IMG/VR virus record: IMGVR_UViG_3300017598_000571
Span: 1 to 28,165 of that record
Length of the DNA: 28,165 bases
Direction: 5' to 3' (one strand)
Origin: a virus
The notes under the pieces were generated by a model. That model was given only the letters and a program-made list of their open reading frames with translations, was not told where the DNA came from and did no database searches. The translations under genes and the position numbers were made by a program. This document shows positions 1 to 6,975 of this stretch, piece by piece. The number at the start of each line of letters is the position of its first letter. Within the stretch, counting starts at the first letter, position 1.

Positions 1-2
1 AG

Positions 3-263
3 TATGACAGAAGTGAGACAGCTAGTTGGGACAACACCTCACAGACAGACGATCCTGACTTTGTAAATGCAACTACTGATCTTTCTGTAAATGCTGGGTC
101 TGATGCGATTGATAATGGCGCTGATCTATCAGGTACATTTACAGATGATTATAATGAAACAACCCGACCACAAAACGAGAAATTTGATATAGGTGCTTAT
201 GAATATGGAGCTAGCACCCCCTCAAACTCAATCCAGGGCGTAAAAATAGGAACCAGTCCATAG
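3..263 (+). CDS. C-terminal end of a beta-helix type surface protein (partial)
   Basis: An open frame runs in from the left edge and stops at TAG 261-263, giving the last 86 residues of a protein whose start lies outside the window. The tail has the pattern DIGAYEYG, preceded by a Pro-Gln-Asn-Glu-Lys-Phe stretch and many Asn, Asp and Thr residues. This resembles the C-terminal end of secreted or virion right-handed beta-helix proteins (pectate-lyase-like or polysaccharide-binding), which often end in a GAYE-type motif. In a phage, beside structural genes, it is most simply the end of a tailspike, fibre or capsid decoration protein. Family assignment rests on a short motif only, and catalytic residues cannot be judged from the fragment. 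Confidence 0.6.
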   Translation, partial: YDRSETASWDNTSQTDDPDFVNATTDLSVNAGSDAIDNGADLSGTFTDDYNETTRPQNEKFDIGAYEYGASTPSNSIQGVKIGTSP

Positions 264-270
264 GTAAATT

Positions 271-447
271 ATGACAGACGAGTTTTGTAAAATACATAGT
301 GAGATTAACGTGAGAGTAGAACACTTAGAAAGGAGAGTATGTCTCATGGAGAAGACAGGACTGAAAATTCTAATCGGCATAGCTTTTTCATTATTAACTA
401 CAGTCACAGGTTTTGTAGTCTTATTCTTTAAGTTACATCCGAGTTAA
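271..447 (+). CDS. Small single-span membrane protein, holin/XhlA-like
   Basis: A 58-residue frame starts at ATG 271, seven bases after the preceding stop, and ends at TAA 445-447. Residues 1-30 are charged and helical, with a heptad-like Val-Arg-Val-Glu-His-Leu-Glu segment. Residues about 31-53 form one hydrophobic membrane span, followed by a short Lys-Leu-His-Pro-Ser tail. An amphipathic N-terminal helix followed by one C-terminal membrane span is the layout of XhlA-type haemolysin/holin accessory proteins, which cooperate with holins in phage lysis. The ribosome binding site is weak (AGGT). No endolysin is visible nearby, so a lysis role is inferred from size and topology only. Any small phage membrane protein is possible. 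Confidence 0.5.
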   Translation: MTDEFCKIHSEINVRVEHLERRVCLMEKTGLKILIGIAFSLLTTVTGFVVLFFKLHPS

Positions 448-450
448 AAA

Positions 451-705
451 ATGATTTGCGACTGTAGGACTTTTATTGAGCGACTAATTGATAATGGAAC
501 TCTTAGTGAATCTAATGAGCTGGAGATGGAGCTGTATGCGAGAAAGGGGTGTCCTATTTATAAGAAGTTTATTGATACACTCAATCTTTATCAAATTAAT
601 AAGGGTCGGAAATTTAAAGAAGAGAATAACCCTACAACCCAAGAACAAGATCACCGAAGCTGGTGGTCGAAAGTGAGGAAACATGGTAAAAGAGATAATT
701 GTTAA
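451..705 (+). CDS. Hypothetical 84-residue protein
   Basis: The frame follows the holin-like gene by three bases and overlaps the next frame by 23 bp, as expected in this compact cluster. The protein is charged, with Cys residues at 3, 5 and 34, a helical N-terminal half and a hydrophilic C-terminal half rich in Lys, Glu, Gln and Asn. A Trp-Trp pair lies near the end. No convincing Shine-Dalgarno sequence precedes the ATG, so expression may depend on translational coupling to the upstream stop. No family is recognised. Confidence 0.5.
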   Translation: MICDCRTFIERLIDNGTLSESNELEMELYARKGCPIYKKFIDTLNLYQINKGRKFKEENNPTTQEQDHRSWWSKVRKHGKRDNC

Positions 706-877
706 GAATATGAGACATTATCTCAGACGCGCCGAGCTCAGAGCAGTGATTGCCCAGTGTAAGAAAAGGCTTGAGGAGTTCCGGCAAGAGGATATTGCAG
801 ATGCGAGTATCTGGGAAGATTGGGAGGACTCGGAGACTCTGGATGAATTTCTGGGAAAACGAAAAGGAGATGAGTGA
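683..877 (+). CDS. Hypothetical 64-residue charged helical protein
   Basis: The start at ATG 683 has a GAGGAA purine tract just upstream, inside the end of the previous gene. An alternative in-frame ATG lies at 710. The protein is basic in its first 30 residues (Arg-His-Tyr-Leu-Arg-Arg-Ala) and strongly acidic afterwards, with several Trp-Glu-Asp combinations. It is predicted helical without membrane segments. Its stop TGA overlaps the ATG of the next gene by one base, which suggests translational coupling. No family is recognised. Confidence 0.5.
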   Translation: MVKEIIVKNMRHYLRRAELRAVIAQCKKRLEEFRQEDIADASIWEDWEDSETLDEFLGKRKGDE

Positions 878-1032
878 TGCCTAAAGAACTAATACCACTT
901 GTTTATTTTGTAGCTGTTGTGGCCGGGGCTTGTGGAATGCATTTTATAGGTATTCCACTTGAGGTGAATACGCTGATTTCTGGTGCAGGTCTGATGAGGG
1001 TCAAGATTCCAGCACCGAAACCGTCACTCTAA
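877..1032 (+). CDS. Small hydrophobic membrane protein (51 residues)
   Basis: The ATG at 877-879 overlaps the preceding TGA by one base, and an AAGGAG sequence lies upstream at about 864-869. Residues about 5-28 are a continuous hydrophobic segment (Leu-Val-Tyr-Phe-Val-Ala-Val-Val-Ala-Gly-Ala). A second, weaker hydrophobic stretch follows, and the tail is Pro- and Lys-rich. This is a small inner-membrane protein candidate. Together with the gene at 271 it could form a holin pair, but there is no motif to prove it. One GTTCA-N5-TGAAC palindrome starts five bases after its stop. Confidence 0.5.
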   Translation: MPKELIPLVYFVAVVAGACGMHFIGIPLEVNTLISGAGLMRVKIPAPKPSL

Positions 1033-1036
1033 ACCG

Positions 1037-1051
1037 GTTCAATTTTTGAAC
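1037..1051. repeat. Dispersed palindrome copy 1 (GTTCA-N5-TGAAC)
   Basis: GTTCAATTTTTGAAC lies between the gene ending at 1032 and the ATG at 1069, 17 nt upstream of that ATG. It is preceded by AACCG, like copies 2 and 6. Confidence 0.85.
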
Positions 1052-1068
1052 AACTTCTGGGGGCAATT

Positions 1069-1362
1069 ATGGGACTGAGAAAAGAAGTAAGGGAGCTGAT
1101 TGAGCTTGTTAGAGAAAGGTTCGAACAGAATTATGGTCATGAGAGGGTTATGGATTTGTTGGTTAAGGAGAACAGGAGACTGCAAGAACAAGTGCGGCAA
1201 GGGATTCTTCAAACTAATAAGCTCATGGACCGTCTCATGGCCAAGGACTTTGAATCTTACGCGACTTATAAAGAAGAGGATGAAGGTCAAATCTTCTCAA
1301 CCGGTTCAAAAAATGAACGGGTTGAGGATGAATCAAATATAGGCGAGGTAATTGAAGAATGA
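1069..1362 (+). CDS. Hypothetical coiled-coil protein upstream of portal (97 residues)
   Basis: The frame starts at ATG 1069 with a G-rich tract (CTGGGGG) upstream and ends four bases into the portal gene (ATGA overlap). The first 60 residues are strongly helical and charged, with heptad-like Leu/Val spacing (Glu-Leu-Ile-Glu-Leu-Val-Arg-Glu-Arg), suggesting a coiled coil. The last 35 residues are acidic and Ser/Asn-rich. Position directly before the portal suggests a particle assembly or packaging-related role, but no motif supports one. A second copy of the dispersed palindrome lies inside its 3' end and is read as Gly-Ser-Lys-Asn-Glu-Arg. Confidence 0.6.
   Translation: MGLRKEVRELIELVRERFEQNYGHERVMDLLVKENRRLQEQVRQGILQTNKLMDRLMAKDFESYATYKEEDEGQIFSTGSKNERVEDESNIGEVIEE
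1296..1326. repeat. Dispersed palindrome copy 2, extended 31 bp
   Basis: The core GTTCAAAAAATGAAC (1304-1318) is flanked by CTCAACC on the left (1296-1302) and GGTTGAG on the right (1320-1326). Fourteen of 15 arm positions pair, with one G/G mismatch at 1303/1319. It lies in the end of the gene at 1069-1362; the core ends 40 nt before the portal ATG. Confidence 0.85.
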
Positions 1363-3305
1363 GACTCCCTGGAGAAAGCAGTGCTGCCCAGCACTTGATG
1401 CCTAAGAAAAGTAAGGTTAGGTCTACTGATGAAAAGTACTGGCCTGAGATCGACGAGAGGTATAATCTTGGGATGGAGCTGAGAAGGCCTTATGAGCAAC
1501 AGTGGATGCTTGCCCTCTCATTTCTGGCCGGAGATCAGTATGTGCTTTTTAACTCAACAGCTCATTTATTGCAGCGAATTGAGAAAGTGAGAGGTAAGAC
1601 CCGACTTGTGGATAATATCTTGTTCCCTCCCTGGAGAAGGCAAGTCGCTGATCTTATTAAGACAGTTCCTGAGTATGTGGTGATTCCTAATTCTGAGGAT
1701 GAAGAAGATATTAAGGCAGCGAATCTGGGGACGAAGGTCTTGCGTCATGTTCATCGGAATCAGTTGATGAAGAAGAAGGGGAGACTGCTTGCTGGTTGGA
1801 TGTACTCGGTTGGGAATGTCTATCTTGATGATCGGTGGAACCCGAGACTGGGTGAAATCAAGATGAATGAGGCCGGAGACCTTATTTACACTGGCGATGT
1901 AGATTTGGGGGTCTGGTCCCCCTTTGATGTGGTTCTGCCTGTGTTTTCTATGGGCGAGACAGATATTCATTCAATGCCTTGGTTGATTAAAGCAAAGTTT
2001 AGGACCCTGGATTTTATTCGAAGTAATTATCCAAAGAGAGGAAAGGATGTTGTTGCTGAGACGAGGCCTAATGAGGTGATGGGAGCGAACCTGATGAGGG
2101 GAAGAGATCGAGCCTTGGACTCGAAGGTTCCAGGGGCAATACTTAAAGAACTTTATATTCAACCTTCTGCAGATTTTCCAAAAGGGACATTTCTTACTGG
2201 GTCAAATGGAATCATTCTTCAGAAAGCAGACTACCCCTTTAATAATTATAACATGGAGCACTTTAAAGAGATTGATATCCCAGGGGAATTCTATGGGAAG
2301 TCTACGGTGATGGTAAGTATTCCTCAGCAGATTAGGTGGAATAAAACCAACAACTCGATGGACAATTATAATGATAAGCTCTCGAAAGGTAAGATTCTAA
2401 CTCCTAAACGCTCTGGATTAGAGGTCGCACCTGATGATGAGCATGGAGAGGTGATTAGTTATAAGCCAGTAATGGGGCATAAGCCTGAGCAATGGAATAT
2501 GCAGAGTATGCCCAGCTCGATTACAGATACCTTGGGGATTGTTAATAACTCGGTGCAGGATAAATTCTCTCAACATGAAATTAGTCGAGGAACAAACAAG
2601 TCGGATATTAGGTCTGGTGAGATGGTTGGACGACTGAGAGAACAGGACGCTCACGGAGCAATTCCAAGTCACGCTATCTTCGAAGAGGGTATGGAAGAAG
2701 TGATGAAGAGAGTCCTGAAGCGGATTCAAAAAAGCTACACTGAAGAGAGGATGATCAAGGTTGCTGGAAAGGATGGGGAGTGGGAGATTACCTCATTTAA
2801 GGGAAGTGATCTTAGGAATAACACAGACGTCTCAGTTAGGCGGCAGTCAAGTCTGCCCGACTCTCGGATTGACAAAGAACTAATTATTGAGCGAAGATTC
2901 CAGATGGGCTTTTATGGAGATCCTGCTGATCCAGAGGTAAGGCGTCATGTTATGAATATGCTTGATGATGCAATAGTCAAGGATATTTATGGAGATACTC
3001 AGCTTGATGAAGCATATGCGAGATGGGAGAACAGGCTTCTGGCTGATCCAGAAGGAAGTGTGTATCTAATTAATGACTATGATAATCATGAGATTCATGC
3101 TAAGGAACACAATCACTTCAGAAAGAAGATTGAGTATCAGAGATTGAAGACCGATAATCCTGAAATGTTTATGTCCATTGAGACTCGATTTATGGAGCAT
3201 CTTGCTATGCACCAGCAGTTTATTGATCAGCAAATTGCTCAGATGATAGAGAGAGAAAAACAAATGAATGATAAAGGAGGTGAACCTAATGCCAAAAAGG
3301 CCTGA
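1359..3305 (+). CDS. Portal protein (podovirus type)
   Basis: This 648-residue protein has the size and flavour of podovirus portal (head-tail connector) proteins, the dodecameric ring through which DNA enters and leaves the capsid. Typical features are an N-terminal helical part with Arg-Arg-Pro-Tyr-Glu-Gln-Gln-Trp (about 43-50), a Phe-Pro-Pro-Trp-Arg-Arg-Gln-Val segment near residues 89-96, a Tyr-Gly-Lys-Ser-Thr-Val region midway, and a long C-terminal charged helical tail. It is followed by a small gene, scaffold and major capsid protein, the standard order. I use ATG 1359, four bases inside the previous gene with GAGG upstream. A second ATG at 1398 has no ribosome binding site. I cannot tell P22-type from T7-type without a profile search. 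Confidence 0.85.
   Translation: MRLPGESSAAQHLMPKKSKVRSTDEKYWPEIDERYNLGMELRRPYEQQWMLALSFLAGDQYVLFNSTAHLLQRIEKVRGKTRLVDNILFPPWRRQVADLIKTVPEYVVIPNSEDEEDIKAANLGTKVLRHVHRNQLMKKKGRLLAGWMYSVGNVYLDDRWNPRLGEIKMNEAGDLIYTGDVDLGVWSPFDVVLPVFSMGETDIHSMPWLIKAKFRTLDFIRSNYPKRGKDVVAETRPNEVMGANLMRGRDRALDSKVPGAILKELYIQPSADFPKGTFLTGSNGIILQKADYPFNNYNMEHFKEIDIPGEFYGKSTVMVSIPQQIRWNKTNNSMDNYNDKLSKGKILTPKRSGLEVAPDDEHGEVISYKPVMGHKPEQWNMQSMPSSITDTLGIVNNSVQDKFSQHEISRGTNKSDIRSGEMVGRLREQDAHGAIPSHAIFEEGMEEVMKRVLKRIQKSYTEERMIKVAGKDGEWEITSFKGSDLRNNTDVSVRRQSSLPDSRIDKELIIERRFQMGFYGDPADPEVRRHVMNMLDDAIVKDIYGDTQLDEAYARWENRLLADPEGSVYLINDYDNHEIHAKEHNHFRKKIEYQRLKTDNPEMFMSIETRFMEHLAMHQQFIDQQIAQMIEREKQMNDKGGEPNAKKA
3273..3282 (+). promoter_or_regulatory. 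Strong ribosome binding site fixing the start at 3289
   Basis: AAAGGAGGTG lies inside the end of the portal gene, six bases before ATG 3289. It favours that ATG over the in-frame ATG at 3268, which overlaps the Shine-Dalgarno region itself. Confidence 0.85.
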
Positions 3306-3564
3306 TCCAGTTAAGAGCTGGAACCGCGTTCTCAAGTCTCTAAGTGAGACTAAGAAAGCATGGGAGGCTCATCGTGAAGTGATGAGTGAAAGGCCAAACC
3401 TTGAATTACTTCCAATCGAAGCACAAAAGAGACTAAAGTTTGCATTTCATCGTAGCTCTAATTTTGAAAAGTTTCTCCGAGCGGCCAGTGAATTGTGGCA
3501 GCTAAGAGGAGGAATGGAAGAGCTGGTGATTCCACAAGAACCGAAGGAAATTGAAAAGGAGTAA
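3289..3564 (+). CDS. Hypothetical 91-residue protein between portal and scaffold
   Basis: The start is set by a near-perfect Shine-Dalgarno sequence (AAAGGAGGTG) six bases upstream, and the gene overlaps the portal by 17 bp. The protein is basic and mostly helical: Lys/Arg-rich through residue 70, with a Trp-rich Lys-Ala-Trp-Glu-Ala-His segment, then an acidic Glu-rich tail. The strong ribosome site suggests a protein made in quantity. Its place between portal and scaffold suggests a small virion or assembly factor, but no family is recognised. Confidence 0.65.
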   Translation: MPKRPDPVKSWNRVLKSLSETKKAWEAHREVMSERPNLELLPIEAQKRLKFAFHRSSNFEKFLRAASELWQLRGGMEELVIPQEPKEIEKE

Positions 3565-3567
3565 GTT

Positions 3568-4356
3568 ATGGCTGACGAAGGTGGCGAGTCCACAGGGACT
3601 AAGAGCATCTCCGTAGAAGTTGACGGCGAAGCCAAAGAGTTTTCGGCTGAAGATGTAGGGAACCTGCTTGCGCAACAGGCGAGTGCAACTCAGAAGACAC
3701 AGGTTGCTGCCCCGATCATCAAAGCGGCCGAGCGGTATGGAGTTAGTGTGGAGGATTATCTGCATAACTCCGAGGGAAGTTTGGCACTAATGAATGAACT
3801 CGTTGATAAAGGAGTCATCGACGAGCATGGAACAATCCTCAAGAAAGACCCCGAACCAAGTCCGAAGCCGGACCTGAATTTGCAAAAGAAGGAGGGTGAG
3901 ACTCCTCCTGAGGGTTTCGAAAAGAAGCTTGCTATTGCTCTAAAAGCTACAACCGATCCATTGATGGAGAAGATGTCTAAGCTTGAGAGTGATAATATTC
4001 TTCTGATGAAACTTAGGCTGCAGGATCAGGCATTGGGTAAGTTCGACAATCTTGATGAAGGGGATGTTGCCAAGATTTTCACCATTGCAGAGAAGGAACC
4101 AGAGAAAACCTTCATTCAATGCGCTGAAGATTATAGTAAGGGAAAGCAGGAGCATTACGGAAAGCTGGAAGAGGCTTGGGCTAAGGAGCATGGTGTTGAT
4201 CTGGAAGAGGTCAAGGCTAAGAAGCTCTTTGAACAAGATCCTGAAGGTGGAGCTGCTGCTATTTTTACGGGGAAGAAAATCTCGTTCAAGAGAGGAAAGG
4301 ATTCCGTCTCCCCGCTCGATGCAACGAGGACGTTGTTCGATAAGATACGTGGATAA
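3568..4356 (+). CDS. Capsid scaffolding protein
   Basis: This 262-residue acidic, low-aromatic, helix-rich protein sits directly upstream of the major capsid gene, the usual place of the internal scaffold that templates procapsid assembly and then leaves or is degraded. The N-terminal 60 residues are Glu/Ser/Gly-rich. A Pro/Lys/Glu-rich linker covers about 90-115, followed by a long charged helical section, and the C-terminus is basic (Lys-Lys-Ile-Ser-Phe-Lys-Arg-Gly-Lys), as in many scaffolds that bind the capsid protein through a basic tail. AAAGGAG precedes the ATG. Assignment is by position and composition, because scaffold sequences diverge beyond motif recognition. Confidence 0.75.
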   Translation: MADEGGESTGTKSISVEVDGEAKEFSAEDVGNLLAQQASATQKTQVAAPIIKAAERYGVSVEDYLHNSEGSLALMNELVDKGVIDEHGTILKKDPEPSPKPDLNLQKKEGETPPEGFEKKLAIALKATTDPLMEKMSKLESDNILLMKLRLQDQALGKFDNLDEGDVAKIFTIAEKEPEKTFIQCAEDYSKGKQEHYGKLEEAWAKEHGVDLEEVKAKKLFEQDPEGGAAAIFTGKKISFKRGKDSVSPLDATRTLFDKIRG

Positions 4357-4370
4357 GGAGATTTAGATTT

Positions 4371-5732
4371 ATGGCCTCTGTGAATTTAACCACTTATGAC
4401 GAGGTTTTGAAAACCTTTTATCTGCCTGCAATTCGTGAGCAGCTGAATCACAGTACGATTCTGGCTGATATTATCGACACGAATGAGACAGACGTCAGTG
4501 GTAAGGATGCGACTATTAATATGCACTACGGTCGTACGACAGGTACTGGAGCAAGAGCAGATGGCGGTACTCTTCCGACTGCCAATTACCAGAAACATCA
4601 GACTGCAACTGTTCCAATGAAGTATAACTATGGTAGGATTCAGGTGACTGGTCCGACTATGAAAGCAACTCGAGATGACAAGGGAGCCTACGCGAGAGCA
4701 CTCGACAACGAAATCACCGGAGTGGTAACTGACTTGATGAAGGAGGTGAATCGGCAATTGTGGGGTTGCGGTTATGGAACCCTATGCCGGTGGTTGAGTG
4801 GTTCGAGTACGACTATCGTGGTTCAAAAGGCCTATCGAGCGAATGTGGCAAATGAGGATTGCTTTGGGTCTACTTTTGGGGCGAAGTACATCAAGCCTAA
4901 TGGGAACAATGCAGCTGTGACTCATGATGTGACCTCGAGCTCAGGTGGAGCAGTAACCGTTTCAACCCTGAACACTGCCAATATGGCGGTGAGCGCGATG
5001 ACCAAGGGAACGGTAAGTGACTCGTGTACCTGTACCGATCCTGGAACCCCCGCGGCAGGAACCTTTATGGTGAGACCTGCGTCGTCTGTTTCGTTTGCAG
5101 GAGCAACTGCAGGCATCCAGCGCTATGAAATGATGGGTCTGAGAGGTATGATAACCGATGAAGACCTGGATGACATTGCGTGGCAGGATGGGACGAATAC
5201 TGGACTGAGTGTGAATGATCCTCTGCAAGGGCTTGCCGTAGGGACCTATACCTGGTTCAAAGCCAATGTGGATGCTCACTCTGCTGGTCGATATGGTGGT
5301 CAGAGGGAGCTGACCTTTAAGCTCATGGACAAGATGTTTGATACAGTTGAGGAAGAGGCTGGTAAAGACTACGGTCCTGATCTGATCCTCACTACCCGTG
5401 CCATTCGAAGGGAGTACAAGGAACTCCTGGACACGGATCGCAGGCATGTCAATACGATGACCCTGGATGGTGGTTGGTCGGCACTTGAGTTCAATGGCAT
5501 TCCGCTAACTGTGGATGATGATGCCATAGATGGGGAAATGTATTTCCTCACGACCAAGGATATTCAGATCTACCGGATGAGTGACTACGACTGGATGGAC
5601 AAGGACGGAGCGATTCTCTCTCGAGTCTCCGGTGTCGATGCATACGAAGCGGTACTGTTTCGCTATGCTGAGATGGGTCTGTCTCGACGTAACTCCCAGG
5701 GTGTTTTGGTTGACCTGAGTTACGAACTTTAA
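4371..5732 (+). CDS. Major capsid protein
   Basis: This 453-residue protein follows the scaffold with an AAGGAG site and a short spacer. The N-terminus (Leu-Thr-Thr-Tyr-Asp-Glu-Val-Leu-Lys, with Tyr-Leu-Pro-Ala-Ile-Arg-Glu-Gln-Leu-Asn) and the following Gly-Lys-Asp-Ala-Thr-Ile and Tyr-Gly-Arg-Ile-Gln-Val-Thr-Gly segments resemble phage capsid proteins with the HK97 fold. The middle (about 185-240) is Ser/Thr/Gly/Ala-rich with an unusual Cys-Thr-Cys, and may be an inserted surface domain. The C-terminal third holds Glu-Leu-Thr-Phe-Lys-Leu-Met-Asp and a Lys-Asp-Ile-Gln-Ile-Tyr-Arg segment typical of these proteins. Codons look optimised (many GGT, ACT, CTG), as expected for the most abundant virion protein. 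A dispersed palindrome follows the stop. Confidence 0.85.
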   Translation: MASVNLTTYDEVLKTFYLPAIREQLNHSTILADIIDTNETDVSGKDATINMHYGRTTGTGARADGGTLPTANYQKHQTATVPMKYNYGRIQVTGPTMKATRDDKGAYARALDNEITGVVTDLMKEVNRQLWGCGYGTLCRWLSGSSTTIVVQKAYRANVANEDCFGSTFGAKYIKPNGNNAAVTHDVTSSSGGAVTVSTLNTANMAVSAMTKGTVSDSCTCTDPGTPAAGTFMVRPASSVSFAGATAGIQRYEMMGLRGMITDEDLDDIAWQDGTNTGLSVNDPLQGLAVGTYTWFKANVDAHSAGRYGGQRELTFKLMDKMFDTVEEEAGKDYGPDLILTTRAIRREYKELLDTDRRHVNTMTLDGGWSALEFNGIPLTVDDDAIDGEMYFLTTKDIQIYRMSDYDWMDKDGAILSRVSGVDAYEAVLFRYAEMGLSRRNSQGVLVDLSYEL

Positions 5733-5737
5733 TTGAA

Positions 5738-5768
5738 CTGAAGCGGTTCAATATTTGAACCGTTGCAG
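5738..5768. repeat. Dispersed palindrome copy 3, extended
   Basis: The inner 19 bp (5744-5762) form a perfect palindrome, CGGTTCAA-TAT-TTGAACCG. Arms extend to CTG (5738-5740) and CAG (5766-5768) with two mismatched pairs. It lies in the 66 bp gap between the capsid gene and the beta-helix gene and could also serve as a weak stem-loop behind the capsid gene. No T-run follows it. Confidence 0.88.
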
Positions 5769-5798
5769 CGGTGGGTGGGTGGCAATTAAGGGGATGTT

Positions 5799-6665
5799 AT
5801 GGGTATTAAACTAAGTAGCTGTGATCCAGCATTAAAGGCTCTGATTTTTGGGCAGCAGCTTGGAAATGTATTCTTCGCTAATGGATCAAGCGGAGATGAT
5901 AACGCAACTGGAGCGGATCAGCAACACGCTGTGAAGACTCCGAATCAAGCAATGCTGAAGACTGTTTCAGCGAACTTTGATCACATTCTGATGTTTGGAA
6001 CCTTCACCCAGGTGGCGAGTCTCGCCATTGCCAATGCCAATGTCTCGATTATTGGAATCGGTGGGAGAGGTGAGCAAGGCCGTGGTGCAGTCTGGACCTG
6101 TATGGCAACTAATGATTCGATTATCCCAGCAGCAACGGCTGACTACCTGGAAGTTGCAGGGATCTTGTTTAATTGTAATGCCACTGATCATATCCTGATC
6201 GACGATGCAGGTGCAACTGATGGATTCTTCCATGACAATACAATCTTCGGATCGACGACAGCGAGTGATGCAATTCGACTGGATTTGGAAGGAGCCCGCT
6301 GGACAGTCAATAATAATATCTTTGAATTGTGTAAACTCCCAGTTGATTTTGTTGGGGCAAGAAACATGATGAGAGGTAATATCATTACTGATATTGACCA
6401 GGCAGCCAAAGGTGTTGTGATCGGAGCAACTGCTCATTATACTCACATCATCGGGAATGACTTTAATCTGTCTGGTGGAACCGGAGATATAGGGATTACG
6501 ATTACTGCGTCAGCGGACTCGTGCCTGATTAAAGAGAATAGTTTTGATGATGGAATTAGTGACTGTATCTCAGATGCAGGAACCAATACCAACTTCATCA
6601 ATAATGTTCAGTCCGGATTGAGTGGAACCTCAACCTCGAGCCTTGCGCTCTTTGTAGAGGATTAA
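5799..6665 (+). CDS. Right-handed beta-helix protein, candidate capsid decoration or fibre
   Basis: This 288-residue protein begins with a short N-terminal module, including Leu-Gly-Asn-Val-Phe-Phe-Ala-Asn-Gly-Ser. It then shows repeated short strands with turns carrying Asn and Gly (Asn-Val-Ser-Ile-Ile-Gly-Ile-Gly-Gly, Met-Arg-Gly-Asn-Ile-Ile, Ile-Ile-Gly-Asn-Asp-Phe, Ile-Lys-Glu-Asn-Ser-Phe), the signature of a right-handed parallel beta-helix. No catalytic lyase or hydrolase residues are evident. It sits directly behind the major capsid gene with its own AAGGGG ribosome site. That place usually holds capsid decoration or head-fibre genes, so a surface role on the head is likely. A tailspike is less likely at this position. 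Confidence 0.65.
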   Translation: MGIKLSSCDPALKALIFGQQLGNVFFANGSSGDDNATGADQQHAVKTPNQAMLKTVSANFDHILMFGTFTQVASLAIANANVSIIGIGGRGEQGRGAVWTCMATNDSIIPAATADYLEVAGILFNCNATDHILIDDAGATDGFFHDNTIFGSTTASDAIRLDLEGARWTVNNNIFELCKLPVDFVGARNMMRGNIITDIDQAAKGVVIGATAHYTHIIGNDFNLSGGTGDIGITITASADSCLIKENSFDDGISDCISDAGTNTNFINNVQSGLSGTSTSSLALFVED

Positions 6666-6681
6666 TCGAGAGGACTAACTA

Positions 6682-6972
6682 ATGCCCATCTACGAATTTC
6701 ACTGTGAGAAGTGTCGAATAACTTTTGAAGAGGTGTGTGCGATAGGGGGCGGAGCCACTCATTGTGGGTCCCCCGCTACTCGCTTGCTGAGTTCCTTTGG
6801 AATAGCTATTGCTGGGAATATCGGACCTAAACTCCGTAACCGAGTAGAGCTTTCTGATGAACTTGATCGACAAGGTTTCTCAGCACCTCTATTTAAGGAC
6901 GACTTGCATAAAGATATGAGTAGGTGGGCATTAAAAAAGACAGGTTTTTTGAAGCAGAAAGGTAAGGTGTAA
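6682..6972 (+). CDS. FmdB-type zinc-ribbon protein with incomplete second knuckle
   Basis: This 96-residue protein starts Met-Pro-Ile-Tyr-Glu-Phe-His-Cys-Glu-Lys-Cys, the hallmark of the FmdB/zinc-ribbon family of small putative regulatory proteins. The first knuckle, C8-x2-C11, is intact. The second, normally C-x2-C-G, is reduced to T26-H27-C28-G29, with C19 or H27 as possible replacement ligands. The Ser-Pro-Ala-Thr-Arg-Leu stretch after it matches the family. The C-terminal 60 residues are basic and not part of the family core. The GAGAGGA ribosome site is good. Zinc-ribbon proteins in phage late operons are of unknown role. Confidence 0.7.
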   Translation: MPIYEFHCEKCRITFEEVCAIGGGATHCGSPATRLLSSFGIAIAGNIGPKLRNRVELSDELDRQGFSAPLFKDDLHKDMSRWALKKTGFLKQKGKV

Positions 6973-6975
6973 ATC

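Noticed and set aside
5744-5762. Palindrome copy 3 as an intrinsic terminator of the capsid gene
   Set aside because: No T-run follows, and the same palindrome occurs inside genes and before starts, so termination does not explain the family.
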